Positions 34,317 through 42,399 of a DNA stretch of 64,000 bases are shown piece after piece. The stretch is taken from positions 62,001-126,000 of the forward strand of contig NZ_SLVF01000013.1 of NCBI RefSeq assembly GCF_004345365.1, in the 5' to 3' direction. The notes beneath the pieces were generated by a model. It searched no databases. It was given only the letters and a program-made list of their open reading frames with translations, and was not told where the DNA came from. The position numbers and the translations under genes are program-made. The DNA comes from Kribbella sp. VKM Ac-2568. GTDB taxonomy: Bacteria > Actinomycetota > Actinomycetes > Propionibacteriales > Kribbellaceae. Positions within the stretch are counted from its first letter, which is position 1, and the number at the start of each line of letters is the position of its first letter.

Positions 34317-34529
34317 CTAGGATCATCTCCTGTGGTTCGGGGCGCCCCTCGTGGGCGGCCGCTCACCCCTGCAACGAACTACTCTGCTCCGATCCGACAC
34401 CGTCTCCGGGATTTCTTTCAAGTACTTTCTCGTACGCCGGTCGTGCCCGATCCGACACCGACAGTATCCCGTCCGGTGTTTCGCGGTCCGGGTCTCCGGG
34501 GACATGAGAACGCCGTCCCTGCACGTGCT

Positions 34530-34993
34530 TCAGTCGGTTGCGTACTGCGGGCGCCCGGCGGGAGCGCTATGCCCTTCGGGAAGGCTCGCGATTCGATCAG
34601 GTCGAGCGCTTTGTCCGGTCCGTTGTCGGGGAACAGCCGGGTGCCCTGGCCGACGACCACGGGGCAGACGAGCAGGGTGATCTCGTCGACCAGCTGGTTG
34701 TCGAGGAGCCAGCAGACCAGGTGGGCGCTGCCGTGCACCTGCAGCTCGCCTCCCGGCTTGGCTTTCAGCTCGCCGATGGCCGCTGCCACGTCACCAGACA
34801 GGATGGTCGTGTCCGCCCATTGCGGATCGGTGAGCGTGTTCGATGCGACGTACTTGGGCCGCGTGTTCAAGGCACCCACGATGCGGTTCTCAAGATCTTC
34901 CCTCACACCCCAGTAGCCGGCGAAGAGCTCGTACGTCCGCCGGCCGAACAGGAACGCGTCGGCGCGCTGGTAGACCTCGTCGACGAACTGCCT
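34530..34993 (-). pseudogene. Dihydrofolate-reductase-like gene, truncated at 5' end and damaged at 3' end
   Basis: Reads leftward from about 34993 as QFVDEVYQRADAFLFGRRTY, then ASNTLTDPQWADTT, GELQVHGSAHLVCWLLDNQL and VDEITLLVCPVVVGQGTRLF: RibD-C/DHFR-family core. The N-terminal strand (normally 50 residues) is missing because sequence of a recombinase (34996-35062) is fused at that point. Near the 3' end the frame shifts by a small deletion: AFPKGIAL is followed, in another frame, by PAGRPQYATD and a stop at 34530. If read without the shift, the frame runs on to 34418. Not functional. Confidence 0.8.
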
Positions 34994-34995
34994 GT

Positions 34996-35062
34996 GAGGA
35001 GTTCGTGGAGCCAGGCGAGTCGCTGGTCCTGTGTGAGCGACTGGCTACTGCTGGTCAGCCGA
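34996..35062 (-). pseudogene. Recombinase fragment (copy D)
   Basis: Short stretch reading leftward as SQSLTQDQRLAWLHELLTG. The same peptide (with small changes) occurs in the recombinase remnants at 42400-43153 (SQDQRRAWIHELLTGSSE) and 39137-40045 (DHRLAWIHELVTGTSE). It abuts the broken end of the dihydrofolate-reductase-like gene, so an insertion or recombination of this element is the probable cause of that truncation. Confidence 0.7.
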
Positions 35063-35113
35063 GCTGTTCAACGGCGATGAGTTCGATGCTCAGGCGAGCC
35101 TGGCCACTATCAC

Positions 35114-36544
35114 CTACGCGACGTCGGGCCGTGTCATCAGCGGCGACTGCAGATGTAGCGCCAGACTGGGGCCGGTCAGGGGCACGGTGCTCCACGTCGC
35201 CGCCGCTGTCCCCGCGTCGGCGTCGACCACCAGCCGGACCCGGTGCGGGGTGGTGATGACGTAGAGCTCGGCGACGAACGTGTCGCCCTGCCAGGCGCCA
35301 GTCGCGACGACAGGGCGGCCGAGCGGCGAACTTTCTCGCCATTCGCCGTGGCCGACCTCGACGTTGAGGAACGACCCGAATCGCAGGAGCCAGCCACCGT
35401 CCACGGGATCGACGATCACCGTGGTTCCGTCTGGCAGAGCCGAATTCTCGGCGGAGGCGTCGAGCCTCGCCTTGACGGAACGCTCCGGGGCGGCCGAACC
35501 CGGCACCGGCGCGAATGACAGCCGCCGCAGCCGATCAGCGAGGATCTCGTCGTCCTGGGCGTTTCCCGCGTCATCCAGGCCGGGCAACAGGCAGTCCCAA
35601 AAGACACTGGGTAGTGCGTGCCCCTGATCGACGGCGGCGGTCACGACGACCACGAGATCGTGGGACGGGACGACCACGCATTGCTGGCCAAAGGCGCCGT
35701 TACCGTGGTAACCGTGACGCGACATCCAGAATTGGTAGCCGTACCCGCAAAGAAAGTCGGGGCTAGCCCAGTCGTCCTCGAGCTGCAGGGTATCGATATG
35801 CCGTCTGGTCGCGAGCGCCACCCATTCACGCGGGATGAGCTGGCGGTCGCCCCAGATGCCTCCGCGCAGCAGCAACTCGCCGAAGGCGGCGACGGCCTCC
35901 GTCGTGAGGTGCAGCCCGTGGAATCCGAAGGCGGCACCGCTCGCCACCCGGTCCCATTCGGCGTGGTCGACGCCCATCGGCCTGAACAGACGCTCGTCGA
36001 GCAGCTCCGGCAGGCCGCGGCCCGTGACCCGTTCCACCATCCGGGCCAGGATGAAAGTGGTCGCATTGTCGTAGGTGTGCCGGGTGCCCTCAGGTTCGGT
36101 GAACGGTACGCGCAGGAAGCCCTTCACCAGATCGTCCGGTTCCAGCTGCCAGGCCTCGGCGAGGCTGTCCGTGCTGTGCCCGGCCGTCATGGACAGCAGG
36201 TGGTGCACGGTGATGCGGTTTCCCTGCTCCGAGATGTCGGCCGGAACGTGGTCGGGCAACACGTCCACCACCCGGTCGTCCAGCGAGAGCAGCCCGTCGG
36301 CGATCGCGAGCCCCACGGCGATCGAGGTGAACGATTTGGTCAGCGAGTAGAGCAGATGCGGCCGTTCGGCCGAGTACGGCGCCCACCAGCCTTCGGCGAC
36401 GACGTGACCGCGGCGTACGACCATGAGGGAGTGACACTCGACGGATAGCGCTTCGAGCCGGTCCAGCAGCGCGGCAACCGCGCGGGACGACATCCCCGAG
36501 GCGGCCGGAGTCGACCGCGGCAGTAGGGGGCGCTGAGAAGACAT
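35114..36544 (-). CDS. Serine hydrolase, beta-lactamase/DD-peptidase family
   Basis: 476 residues. Serine motif SxxK: S67-L-T-K70 in LLYSLTKSFTSIAVGLAI; Y-x-N motif in HTYDNATTF; and third motif H-G-x-G in HGYHGNGAFGQQ. N-terminal domain to about residue 330 is the class C-like catalytic fold; the C-terminal 130 residues form a beta domain often found in such esterase-like relatives. No signal peptide from the ATG at 36544 (MSSQRPLLPR), so it is probably cytosolic, an esterase or peptidase rather than a penicillin-hydrolysing enzyme. An upstream frame to 36712 has no similarity. Confidence 0.88.
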   Translation of the reverse strand: MSSQRPLLPRSTPAASGMSSRAVAALLDRLEALSVECHSLMVVRRGHVVAEGWWAPYSAERPHLLYSLTKSFTSIAVGLAIADGLLSLDDRVVDVLPDHVPADISEQGNRITVHHLLSMTAGHSTDSLAEAWQLEPDDLVKGFLRVPFTEPEGTRHTYDNATTFILARMVERVTGRGLPELLDERLFRPMGVDHAEWDRVASGAAFGFHGLHLTTEAVAAFGELLLRGGIWGDRQLIPREWVALATRRHIDTLQLEDDWASPDFLCGYGYQFWMSRHGYHGNGAFGQQCVVVPSHDLVVVVTAAVDQGHALPSVFWDCLLPGLDDAGNAQDDEILADRLRRLSFAPVPGSAAPERSVKARLDASAENSALPDGTTVIVDPVDGGWLLRFGSFLNVEVGHGEWRESSPLGRPVVATGAWQGDTFVAELYVITTPHRVRLVVDADAGTAAATWSTVPLTGPSLALHLQSPLMTRPDVA

Positions 36545-36736
36545 GCAGGCAACGGAACAAGACTGCACAATCGAATTACGAGAGACATCGCTCAGGATCG
36601 GCTGAATGCTGCCGTCCGACAATAGGCCTCGACATTCCAGTGATCGAGTGTGGAGAACACCTGGTTGACGTGCGGAGATACCGCAGTTGGCGCGGGGCAA
36701 CACGGAGCACATGTGAGCTGTGCGAGGTGCGACCTG

Positions 36737-37060
36737 CTAGTCCGGCGGTCGCTGTAGGAGCTGTCGGGACGACTCGAAGCCCAGCCGTTCGTACACCGGC
36801 ACTGCCTTGCGACCAGAGTGGACCGTCACGCGAAGGGACCCGAGGTGTGTCGCATGCTCCGAAGTAGCAAGCACGAGCGGCGAGCCGAATCCCTGGCCTC
36901 GCTGCTTCGGCATGACGAAGACGCTCGGGTACCTGCTGGATGTCAGTGCGCGGCTCATGGGGGGCGGCGCGTCGGTCATGCAAAATCGCGTGCGTCGTTG
37001 CTCTCTGATGGGGTTGGATCCCTCATCGGGGGCGTGGCGATGTGCGGCTCGATCGACTTC
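36737..37060 (-). pseudogene. GNAT acetyltransferase remnant, N-terminus lost
   Basis: The C-terminal half is GNAT-like: VFVMPKQRGQGFGSPLVLAT (Q-R-G-Q-G-F-G acetyl-CoA loop), then HLGSLRVTVHSGRKAVPVYE and RLGFESSRQLLQ with the stop at 36737. Upstream, the family's first three strands are absent and replaced by Arg-rich codons, and the phase changes near the TDAPPPMSRAL segment. There is no ribosome site at a sensible start. It is an inactive remnant. Confidence 0.7.
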
Positions 37061-37140
37061 AGAAGTTCGCGGACTCCAGGGACGTCCGCCGCACCAGCCT
37101 GACCGCTTCACCCGCGACCGTGAGAGCAGAGTGACCGTAC

Positions 37141-37785
37141 ATGAAGAACTATCCGCTCCTCGATGTGCGCGTCAGCACGCCAACGCTCGAGCTGCGCAGC
37201 GCCACAGACGAGCTGCTGGATCAGCTCGCGGATGTCGTGCGCGCGGGCAAGACCCATGCCGATCCTCCACCGTACGACGACCCGATGTCGTTCTACGAGA
37301 CCGATCCTGACCTGCGGGTCGCCAAGTGGCTTCGGGCGATCTGGCGGCGCCGCGGCACGGTCGAGCCTGATGCTTGGCGGCTCTACTTCGTGGTCATGGT
37401 CGACGGCCGGCCTGTCGGGGAGCAGACAATGACGGGAGTGAACTTCTTCACTCTCGGAACGGTCACGACCTTCTCCTGGCTGTCTGTCGATCAGCGTGGC
37501 CATGGCCTCGGGCACGAGATGCGGGCAGCGATCCTGCACCTGGCGTTCGACGGCCTCGGGGCGAAGGAAGCAAGCAGCGACGCCTTCGTGGACAACCACG
37601 GCTCCAACGCGATCTCGCGAGGTCTCGGCTACGAGCCCAACGGGTCCGAATGGGCAACGAGGCAAGGCAAACCCGCCCTGCTCAACCGGTGGCGACTCAC
37701 CCGAGACGACTGGGAACAGCGCCGCAGGGACGACATCCAGCTCCACAACATCGAGGCCTGTCACGCCCTCCTGCCCCTGTCCTGA
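37141..37785 (+). CDS. GNAT family N-acetyltransferase
   Basis: 214 residues, an acetyltransferase of the larger two-subregion type. WRLYFVVMVDGRPVGEQTMT is the central beta strand region; the acetyl-CoA motif is WLSVDQRGHGLGHEMRAAIL (Q-R-G-H-G-L-G), then EASSDAFVDNHGSNAISRGL. ATG at 37141; the upstream area contains the broken GNAT gene. Similar proteins occur next to aminoglycoside or peptide genes, but no partner is here. Probable cargo of the plasticity zone. Confidence 0.85.
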   Translation: MKNYPLLDVRVSTPTLELRSATDELLDQLADVVRAGKTHADPPPYDDPMSFYETDPDLRVAKWLRAIWRRRGTVEPDAWRLYFVVMVDGRPVGEQTMTGVNFFTLGTVTTFSWLSVDQRGHGLGHEMRAAILHLAFDGLGAKEASSDAFVDNHGSNAISRGLGYEPNGSEWATRQGKPALLNRWRLTRDDWEQRRRDDIQLHNIEACHALLPLS

Positions 37786-37832
37786 CGTCATCAGACGGTG
37801 GGGGGGTGTCCTTCACCGCGAGTGACCACAAT

Positions 37833-38111
37833 TCGGCTACTTGTCGACACGGCATCGTTCGCGGTGGAAGTCGTAGGGGATCACAGCGCACGTCGAACAG
37901 ATCAGGTGGCCATCGGCGTTGGGCGAGCCCGGGTCAGCGGCGGGTCGCTGTCGGCGCCATGCGCCGCGTGCCGGCCGCTGCCGAGTGTCCCCGACCGGCA
38001 GGTGGATGCTGCCTCGAAGTCGCGTTTGCGCAGGTCAGGTGCCACATTCTCGAGACGTGCGCGGCGGGGACCATGGCCTGCGCGGTGTGATTCATCTGTT
38101 GCAATACGCAG
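37833..38111 (-). pseudogene. Recombinase N-terminal fragment (copy A)
   Basis: Reading leftward from 38111, the text LRIATDES leads, after about 150 bases of unmatched sequence, into a stretch nearly identical to copy B at 39959-40024 (NADGHLICSTCAVIPYDFHR). The frame stops at about 37840. It corresponds to the Zn-ribbon start of the recombinase. The rest of the gene is missing; the low-GC HAD gene lies 119 bases to the right. Confidence 0.6.
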
Positions 38112-38229
38112 CCGTACTGGACAGCCTGCGTTCAAGTTCACTCGTATAGCGTTGGACCATGCACTAGATTCGCGCGCTCAGGTTCGCATGCTGCCTCGCT
38201 GCCCTCTCTCCTAGGAAAGGATCAAGAGA

Positions 38230-38871
38230 GTGAAAAGGTACATACTCTTCGATCATGATGGTGTTCTGGTGGATACCGAATTCTGGTATTACAAAGCTGG
38301 AGAACGTGCCCTGGCGGACATTGGTTTGACTTTGGACGAGGATCAATACCTCCGGGACATGAACCAGGGATTGGGCACTTGGGCCCAAGCCAGGGCGGCA
38401 GGTATGGATGAACAGACCATCAGCAGGCAGCGTGAGGTTCGTAATGATTATTATCAGGAATATCTTAGGACAGAAGCCATCGAGATCGAAGGCGTCGTTG
38501 ACGCTCTTGCTGAACTGTCAAAATACGTCCGCATGGCCATAGTGACGACTGCAAAACGTGTGGATTTTGACATTATCCATGAAAAGCGCCAAATCAGACA
38601 ATTCATGGATTTCGTCCTCGTTCGCGAGGACTACAAGCTCACCAAGCCGCACCCGGAACCATACCTGACCGGGTTAGAGCGACTCGGAGCCACCAAAGAA
38701 GAGACACTGGTTGTAGAGGATTCATCCAGAGGGCTGAACTCAGCCGTGGCGGCCGGTATTGACTGTGTCATTGTCTACAACGACTTTACAAGGGCACATG
38801 ACTTTTCACAGGCTAGCTATCGAATCGAAACTCTGATTGAATTGAAGGATATCATCCTTAATGCAACCTGA
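38230..38871 (+). CDS. HAD superfamily phosphatase, low-GC and probably transferred
   Basis: 213 residues, beta-phosphoglucomutase-like HAD hydrolase. Motif I: D8-H-D10-G-V in FDHDGVLVDTEF; motif II T in MAIVTTAKRVDF; motif III K in DYKLTKPHPEPY; motif IV VVEDSSRGLNSAV. Cap helices follow motif I. By counting three 60-base lines, its GC is 43-50%, against about 70% around it, and codons such as AAA, ATA, TTT are common. GTG at 38230 with AGGAAAGG upstream. The next gene starts within 20 bases but is cut after about 17 codons. A transferred gene with unknown sugar-phosphate or antibiotic-precursor substrate is likely. Confidence 0.88.
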   Translation: MKRYILFDHDGVLVDTEFWYYKAGERALADIGLTLDEDQYLRDMNQGLGTWAQARAAGMDEQTISRQREVRNDYYQEYLRTEAIEIEGVVDALAELSKYVRMAIVTTAKRVDFDIIHEKRQIRQFMDFVLVREDYKLTKPHPEPYLTGLERLGATKEETLVVEDSSRGLNSAVAAGIDCVIVYNDFTRAHDFSQASYRIETLIELKDIILNAT

Positions 38872-38887
38872 AGGAGAATTTACCAGT

Positions 38888-38938
38888 GTGCCCCATGCTC
38901 CTTTGAAAGAGCGAAAAGAGCGAAACTATCTCGCGCGC
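38888..38938 (+). pseudogene. Cut-off start of a second low-GC gene
   Basis: AAGGAG at 38871-38876, then GTG at 38888 and VPHAPLKERKERNYLAR. GC remains low to about 38936 (TTTGAAAGAGCGAAAAGAGCG), and then jumps to typical high-GC sequence (GCGCGCGCCGCACTGGGCGC). The piece looks like the translation-initiation region of the next gene of the HAD operon, severed at the element boundary. The family cannot be recognised from 17 codons. Confidence 0.5.
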
Positions 38939-39136
38939 GCCGCACTGGGCGCCGGCGGACGAGTGAGGACTCAGGTTGAAGGCACGCATGCCGGGTTCGC
39001 GCCCGGCCGAGCCCTTCGGCAGCCAGGGGTCGCGCTCAACCGAACATAGCGACGATCGGTGCAAATGCCGCCAGGAGCGAACCCCGGTGTTGGAGTCAAC
39101 CGCAGGGCGTCCAGATGTGTGTCCGCGAGCGATGGA

Positions 39137-40045
39137 TCACGGGTCCGCGATCCTCCGGCCCGCGTACCGAGCCCACGGTTCAGCGCCCTTGTCGCCATGG
39201 AGAAACGCGACCTTGGCGCTGTAGCCGAGGCCCTCGGCGACGAGGTGCTCGCGCACGAGAGAAGCGAACGGTTCGGGAACGTCTGTGGGGTGCCGGCCGA
39301 GGCTAATGCTCATGCCGGAATCACCGTCGTCGAAGACATTGGTCGAAAAGGTGACAAGCTTGACCAACGGCTGGGCGTGGAGCAGCAGGAGCATCCCGGC
39401 TACGCAGTAGGGGAGTGACTCGCTGGTGCCGGTGACGAGTTCGTGGATCCAGGCGAGACGGTGGTCCTGGGCTGAGCGACGGGCCGGCTGAGTGGACCGG
39501 ACCACGCGTGCGCGCGTCTGCTGCTGCCTTGGCGCGGATTCGCCGGAGGTGGTGCCAGGTGGCGAAGTGCTGAACGGGCTGCCGCACTTCTCGGGGAGTC
39601 CGTCGAGCTTCGCGTTGCTCGAATCGGGGCAGATACGGGACACGCTGGGGGAGAAGGCCGTGATGCTGCAACAGAGCCCGCAGATGCTCGGTCGGCTTGC
39701 CGGGAACGCCGTCGAGTCCCTCGTGTGAGACGGGGACCCTTCGTTCGCCGAGTCCGCGAAGGAGGTCCTGAACCTCGGGGGAGCGCGCTTCCAGACGAAG
39801 ATCGACTCGGGCCGGTCCGACGCGCAGAGCGCGTCGATCAGTCCGACCAGCGAAGGGTCGCTCGGTTCACCCCCGAACAGCCCCTGGAGGTCGTCGCACA
39901 GGGCGCAGCGGGCGCACATTCGTCCGAGATGGTGTCCGGCTTCCACGTCGCAGCGTTCACAGTGGAAGTCGTAGGGGATCGCAGCGCACGTCGAGCAGAT
40001 CGGCTGCCCATCGGCGTTGGACGCTTCATCTGATGCAATACGCAG
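39137..40045 (-). pseudogene. Broken tyrosine-recombinase-like gene (copy B)
   Basis: The best preserved N-terminal and C-terminal parts. Leftward from 40045: LRIASDEASNADGQPICSTC, then YDFHCERCDVEAGHHLG, RMCARCALCDDLQGLFGGEP, giving a cysteine-rich zinc ribbon. After FVWKR the frame shifts several times; pieces HHGLLPQRV and YLPRFEQ, AWIHELVTGTSESLPYCVAG, MLLLLHAQPLVKLV, and a final PEPWARY... GRRIADP are recovered in alternating frames. Compared with copy C, the segment with HFATWHHLRRIRAKA is shared. At least three indels; no intact frame exists. Related to actinomycete recombinases that work in pairs; the family is inferred from these motifs. Confidence 0.75.
40025..40045. repeat. Shared 21-base edge of three recombinase remnants
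   Basis: CATCTGATGCAATACGCAG lies at the start of copy B here; almost the same words stand at 38091-38111 (copy A) and 43133-43153 (copy C). Outside these 21 bases the three flanks are unrelated, so this is the common left limit of homology. It encodes the peptide LRIASDE on the minus strand. Confidence 0.75.
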
Positions 40046-40141
40046 ACTAGTGGAGCCCCTGCGTGTCGAGATCGGTCGTATTGGCTGAGCCGATCCGGGG
40101 CTGAACGGGCATCAGAGTGCGTTCGCGCCTAATGTGCCGCC

Positions 40142-40546
40142 ATGGTCGCAAAGATTTCGATCGCAGTCGCCGCACTCGTGCGCGACGGTCTCGTGCTTCT
40201 GGTGCATCGCCATCCATCGCGCCGGTGGTACCCCGACTGCTGGGACCTGGTCGGCGGACATGTCGAGTCGGGCGAATCGCTTCACCAGGCCGTCAGTCGG
40301 GAGTGCCTCGAGGAACTCGGTGTCCACGTCCACGACCCTTTGCCCATTCCGATGACGATCAATGACCCCACCCTCGACATGCACGCGTTCCTCGTCACGC
40401 GCTGGGAGGGGGAACCTGTCAACGCCGCCCCCGAGGAGCATGACGATCTTCACTGGTTTCGGCCCAGCGATCTCGCAGACTTGAAGATGGCCCACCCGGC
40501 CAGCCTGTCGAGCATCCTGAGCGCCGTCCAGGTCGCAACTGACTAG
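40142..40546 (+). CDS. Nudix hydrolase
   Basis: 134-residue NDP-X pyrophosphohydrolase domain, with Mg2+-dependent hydrolysis of nucleoside-diphosphate derivatives. The Nudix box is complete: GGHVESGESLHQAVSRECLE then ELGV (G-x5-E-x7-R-E-x2-E-E-L-G). The opening KISIAVAALVRDGLVLLVHR and the short C-terminal DLHWFRPSDLADLKM are as expected. ATG at 40142. A free-standing gene in the plasticity zone, with no neighbour indicating the substrate. Confidence 0.9.
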   Translation: MVAKISIAVAALVRDGLVLLVHRHPSRRWYPDCWDLVGGHVESGESLHQAVSRECLEELGVHVHDPLPIPMTINDPTLDMHAFLVTRWEGEPVNAAPEEHDDLHWFRPSDLADLKMAHPASLSSILSAVQVATD

Positions 40547-40681
40547 CCGCTACGAACCGACTGCTCCGGCATGGGCGCGCGGTCTGCACACGGTGGCGAG
40601 AGAGGGCGCGAAGGCGACCCACGGACTACTACTGGACGTAACTGAGGGTTGTCGTCACAAACCCACGGCGGTTGGGCAGGT

Positions 40682-41263
40682 TCAGGCCGGTCGGATCGTG
40701 CGGCGCATGACGGTGTTCTTCATCCCCTTGGAGCGGACGAACTCGAAGCCGGCTTGCTCGTACATCGTGCGTGTTCCGTTGTAGACGAACGAGTTACTCA
40801 TCCTCTTCTCACCGATCTCGTGCGGGTAACCCTCGACCACACCGCCACCCTGCCCCGCAATCAGATCGAGCGCACCGGCCAGAGCCACCTTGGCGTAGCC
40901 CTGTCCGCGGTGACGCTTGTCGACGAAGATGCATGTGATGCGGTACTCGGGCACCACGTCGGCCTCGGCGAGGTACTGCTTGCGGTGATGGATGGTCGGC
41001 AGCTCATCCGGGGTGCCGTACTCCGCCCACGCGATCGCCTCATCGCCAACCATCACCAGCGCCGCATGAGCCTGTCCGGCCTCGACCAGCCGCTTCTTCA
41101 GCGCGCGGTTGCCCTCGTAACCCTGCCCCCGCTCGGCACAGTCGGGGTGGAAGTAGATACACCAGCACCCACCGAAGATCCCGTTGTGCCGCTCCACCAG
41201 GCCGGCGAACGCGTTCCACGTGTGAGCAGTCAATGGCTGAATCGAGTATCCGTTTGTCACCAT
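40682..41263 (-). CDS. GNAT family N-acetyltransferase
   Basis: 193 residues from the ATG at 41263 (MVTNGYSIQPL). It has the WNAFAGLVERHNGIFGGCWC start and IYFHPDCAERGQGYEGNRAL characteristic of an actinobacterial GNAT group, and the acetyl-CoA loop ITCIFVDKRHRGQGYAKVAL, then GGGVVEGYPHEIGEKRMSNS. No function known for the group. An upstream ATG at 41281 is in frame but gives only six more residues. Intact, transcribed toward the Nudix gene. Confidence 0.88.
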   Translation of the reverse strand: MVTNGYSIQPLTAHTWNAFAGLVERHNGIFGGCWCIYFHPDCAERGQGYEGNRALKKRLVEAGQAHAALVMVGDEAIAWAEYGTPDELPTIHHRKQYLAEADVVPEYRITCIFVDKRHRGQGYAKVALAGALDLIAGQGGGVVEGYPHEIGEKRMSNSFVYNGTRTMYEQAGFEFVRSKGMKNTVMRRTIRPA

Positions 41264-41380
41264 GCCGCCGATCGTAAGCACGCGTCACACGGACGATCTA
41301 CGTCCGCATCGTCGGAGGTCGGCCAGATCGCTGCCAAAATCGGCGGCAGGCCGGACTCGATCAATCGGAGCAACGCGAGC

Positions 41381-41500
41381 TCATGCCCCACTCACGATCA
41401 CCAATTCGTTGCCTTCGGGGTCGGCCCGCCAGCGATCCTCCGACTCATCAAGCAGCCGGCCACACAGCGAGCTCGAAGTGGATGCGATTGCGCTGCCGGC
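41381..41500 (-). pseudogene. VOC family gene remnant with internal deletion
   Basis: Leftward, about 41490-41460 reads RQRNRIHFELAV, a VOC first-half motif, then stops occur, and 41425-41381 reads ADPEGNELVIVSGA and a stop, the VOC C-terminal strand. The normal interval is about 30-60 residues; here it is about 15 with a frame break. It resembles the intact two-domain VOC gene at 31926-32651 (RLHFDL, DPDGNEFCVL). It lies head-on to the intact PCD-VOC gene and may derive from a related gene. Confidence 0.6.
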
Positions 41501-41547
41501 GATTCTCTGACAGCGCTGCGGCTGAATCAGAGATACGCTCCCCGTTT

Positions 41548-42255
41548 ATGGACATGCTGAAGGGCGCACAGATCGCCGCGGCCAACCTGACCGACTGGCG
41601 CAAGCTGGCCCAGGGACTGCATGCCCGCTACCTGGTGGACGACTTCGGCACCGGCGCACGATTCGTCGCCGCGGTGGGCGAGGCGGGCGACGCTCTCGGA
41701 CACCACCCGCGCGTGTCGATCGGCAATGGGTACGTCGACCTCAAGCTGGTCACCGACGACGCCATCTACCGCGACGACGAGGGCACCGAACACGTCGTCG
41801 AATGGGTGACCCAGCAGGACGTCGACCTCGCGCGACGGATCACCGAGATCGCCGCCGACCACCAGTTCGACGCCGACCCGGCCTCGGTCAGCGACATCGA
41901 GCTCGGCCTCGACACGGCGCACTCTGCGACCATCGCCCCGGTGTGGGCCGTCCTGCTGACCGGGAGCGCTGAGGCCCAGGGCCGCGGAACCCCCAGCGAC
42001 GAAATCCGAGACGCCACGGCACGGGTACCGAATCTGTGGTTCGGGGACGCCGACGAGCACGAGACCCCGCGTCAGCGGTTCCACATCGAGGTCTATGTGG
42101 CGCCCGAGGTGGCCGCGCAACGGATCGCCGCCGCCGTCGCCGCGGGTGGGACCGTCGTCGATGACAGCAACGCGCCCTCGCTCACCGTGATCGCCGACCA
42201 GGACGGCAACAAGGGAATCGTATGCGTCGACGTGTCCGCTGCGAACAAGGATTGA
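41548..42255 (+). CDS. Fusion of pterin-carbinolamine-dehydratase-like and VOC domains
   Basis: 235 residues. The first 105 residues resemble 4a-hydroxytetrahydrobiopterin dehydratase (NLTDWRKLAQGLHARYLVDD, GDALGHHPRVSIGNGYVDLK with the G-H-H-P core of the active site), and the second half is a VOC domain (VWAVLLTGSAEAQG..., NLWFGDADEHETPRQRFHIE, ending VIADQDGNKGIVCVDVS). The ATG at 41548 (MDMLKGAQIAA) is used; upstream frame to 41383 overlaps the broken VOC gene. Such fusions are known in actinobacteria but uncharacterised. The pair of domains suggests pterin or other carbinolamine chemistry. Confidence 0.82.
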   Translation: MDMLKGAQIAAANLTDWRKLAQGLHARYLVDDFGTGARFVAAVGEAGDALGHHPRVSIGNGYVDLKLVTDDAIYRDDEGTEHVVEWVTQQDVDLARRITEIAADHQFDADPASVSDIELGLDTAHSATIAPVWAVLLTGSAEAQGRGTPSDEIRDATARVPNLWFGDADEHETPRQRFHIEVYVAPEVAAQRIAAAVAAGGTVVDDSNAPSLTVIADQDGNKGIVCVDVSAANKD

Positions 42256-42399
42256 ACCGCCAACTCGGCCCGCCTTATCAGCGCAAATGACCGTCACTTG
42301 TCCGATCCGTGAAAGTGGACAGACCCGTCTCATCCAGTGATTCCATGATGCATCTGATGAGACTCAGTCCGTGTTTCTGCAGGTCAGGGGCATGTCTGC

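Noticed and set aside
36545-36736. A gene between the serine hydrolase and the GNAT remnant
   Set aside because: Short frames only, with no ribosome site or family text.
38985-39005. tRNA T-arm (GCCGGGTTCGCGCCCGGC)
   Set aside because: The stem-loop has a wrong loop size, and no acceptor, D or anticodon arms can be found around it.
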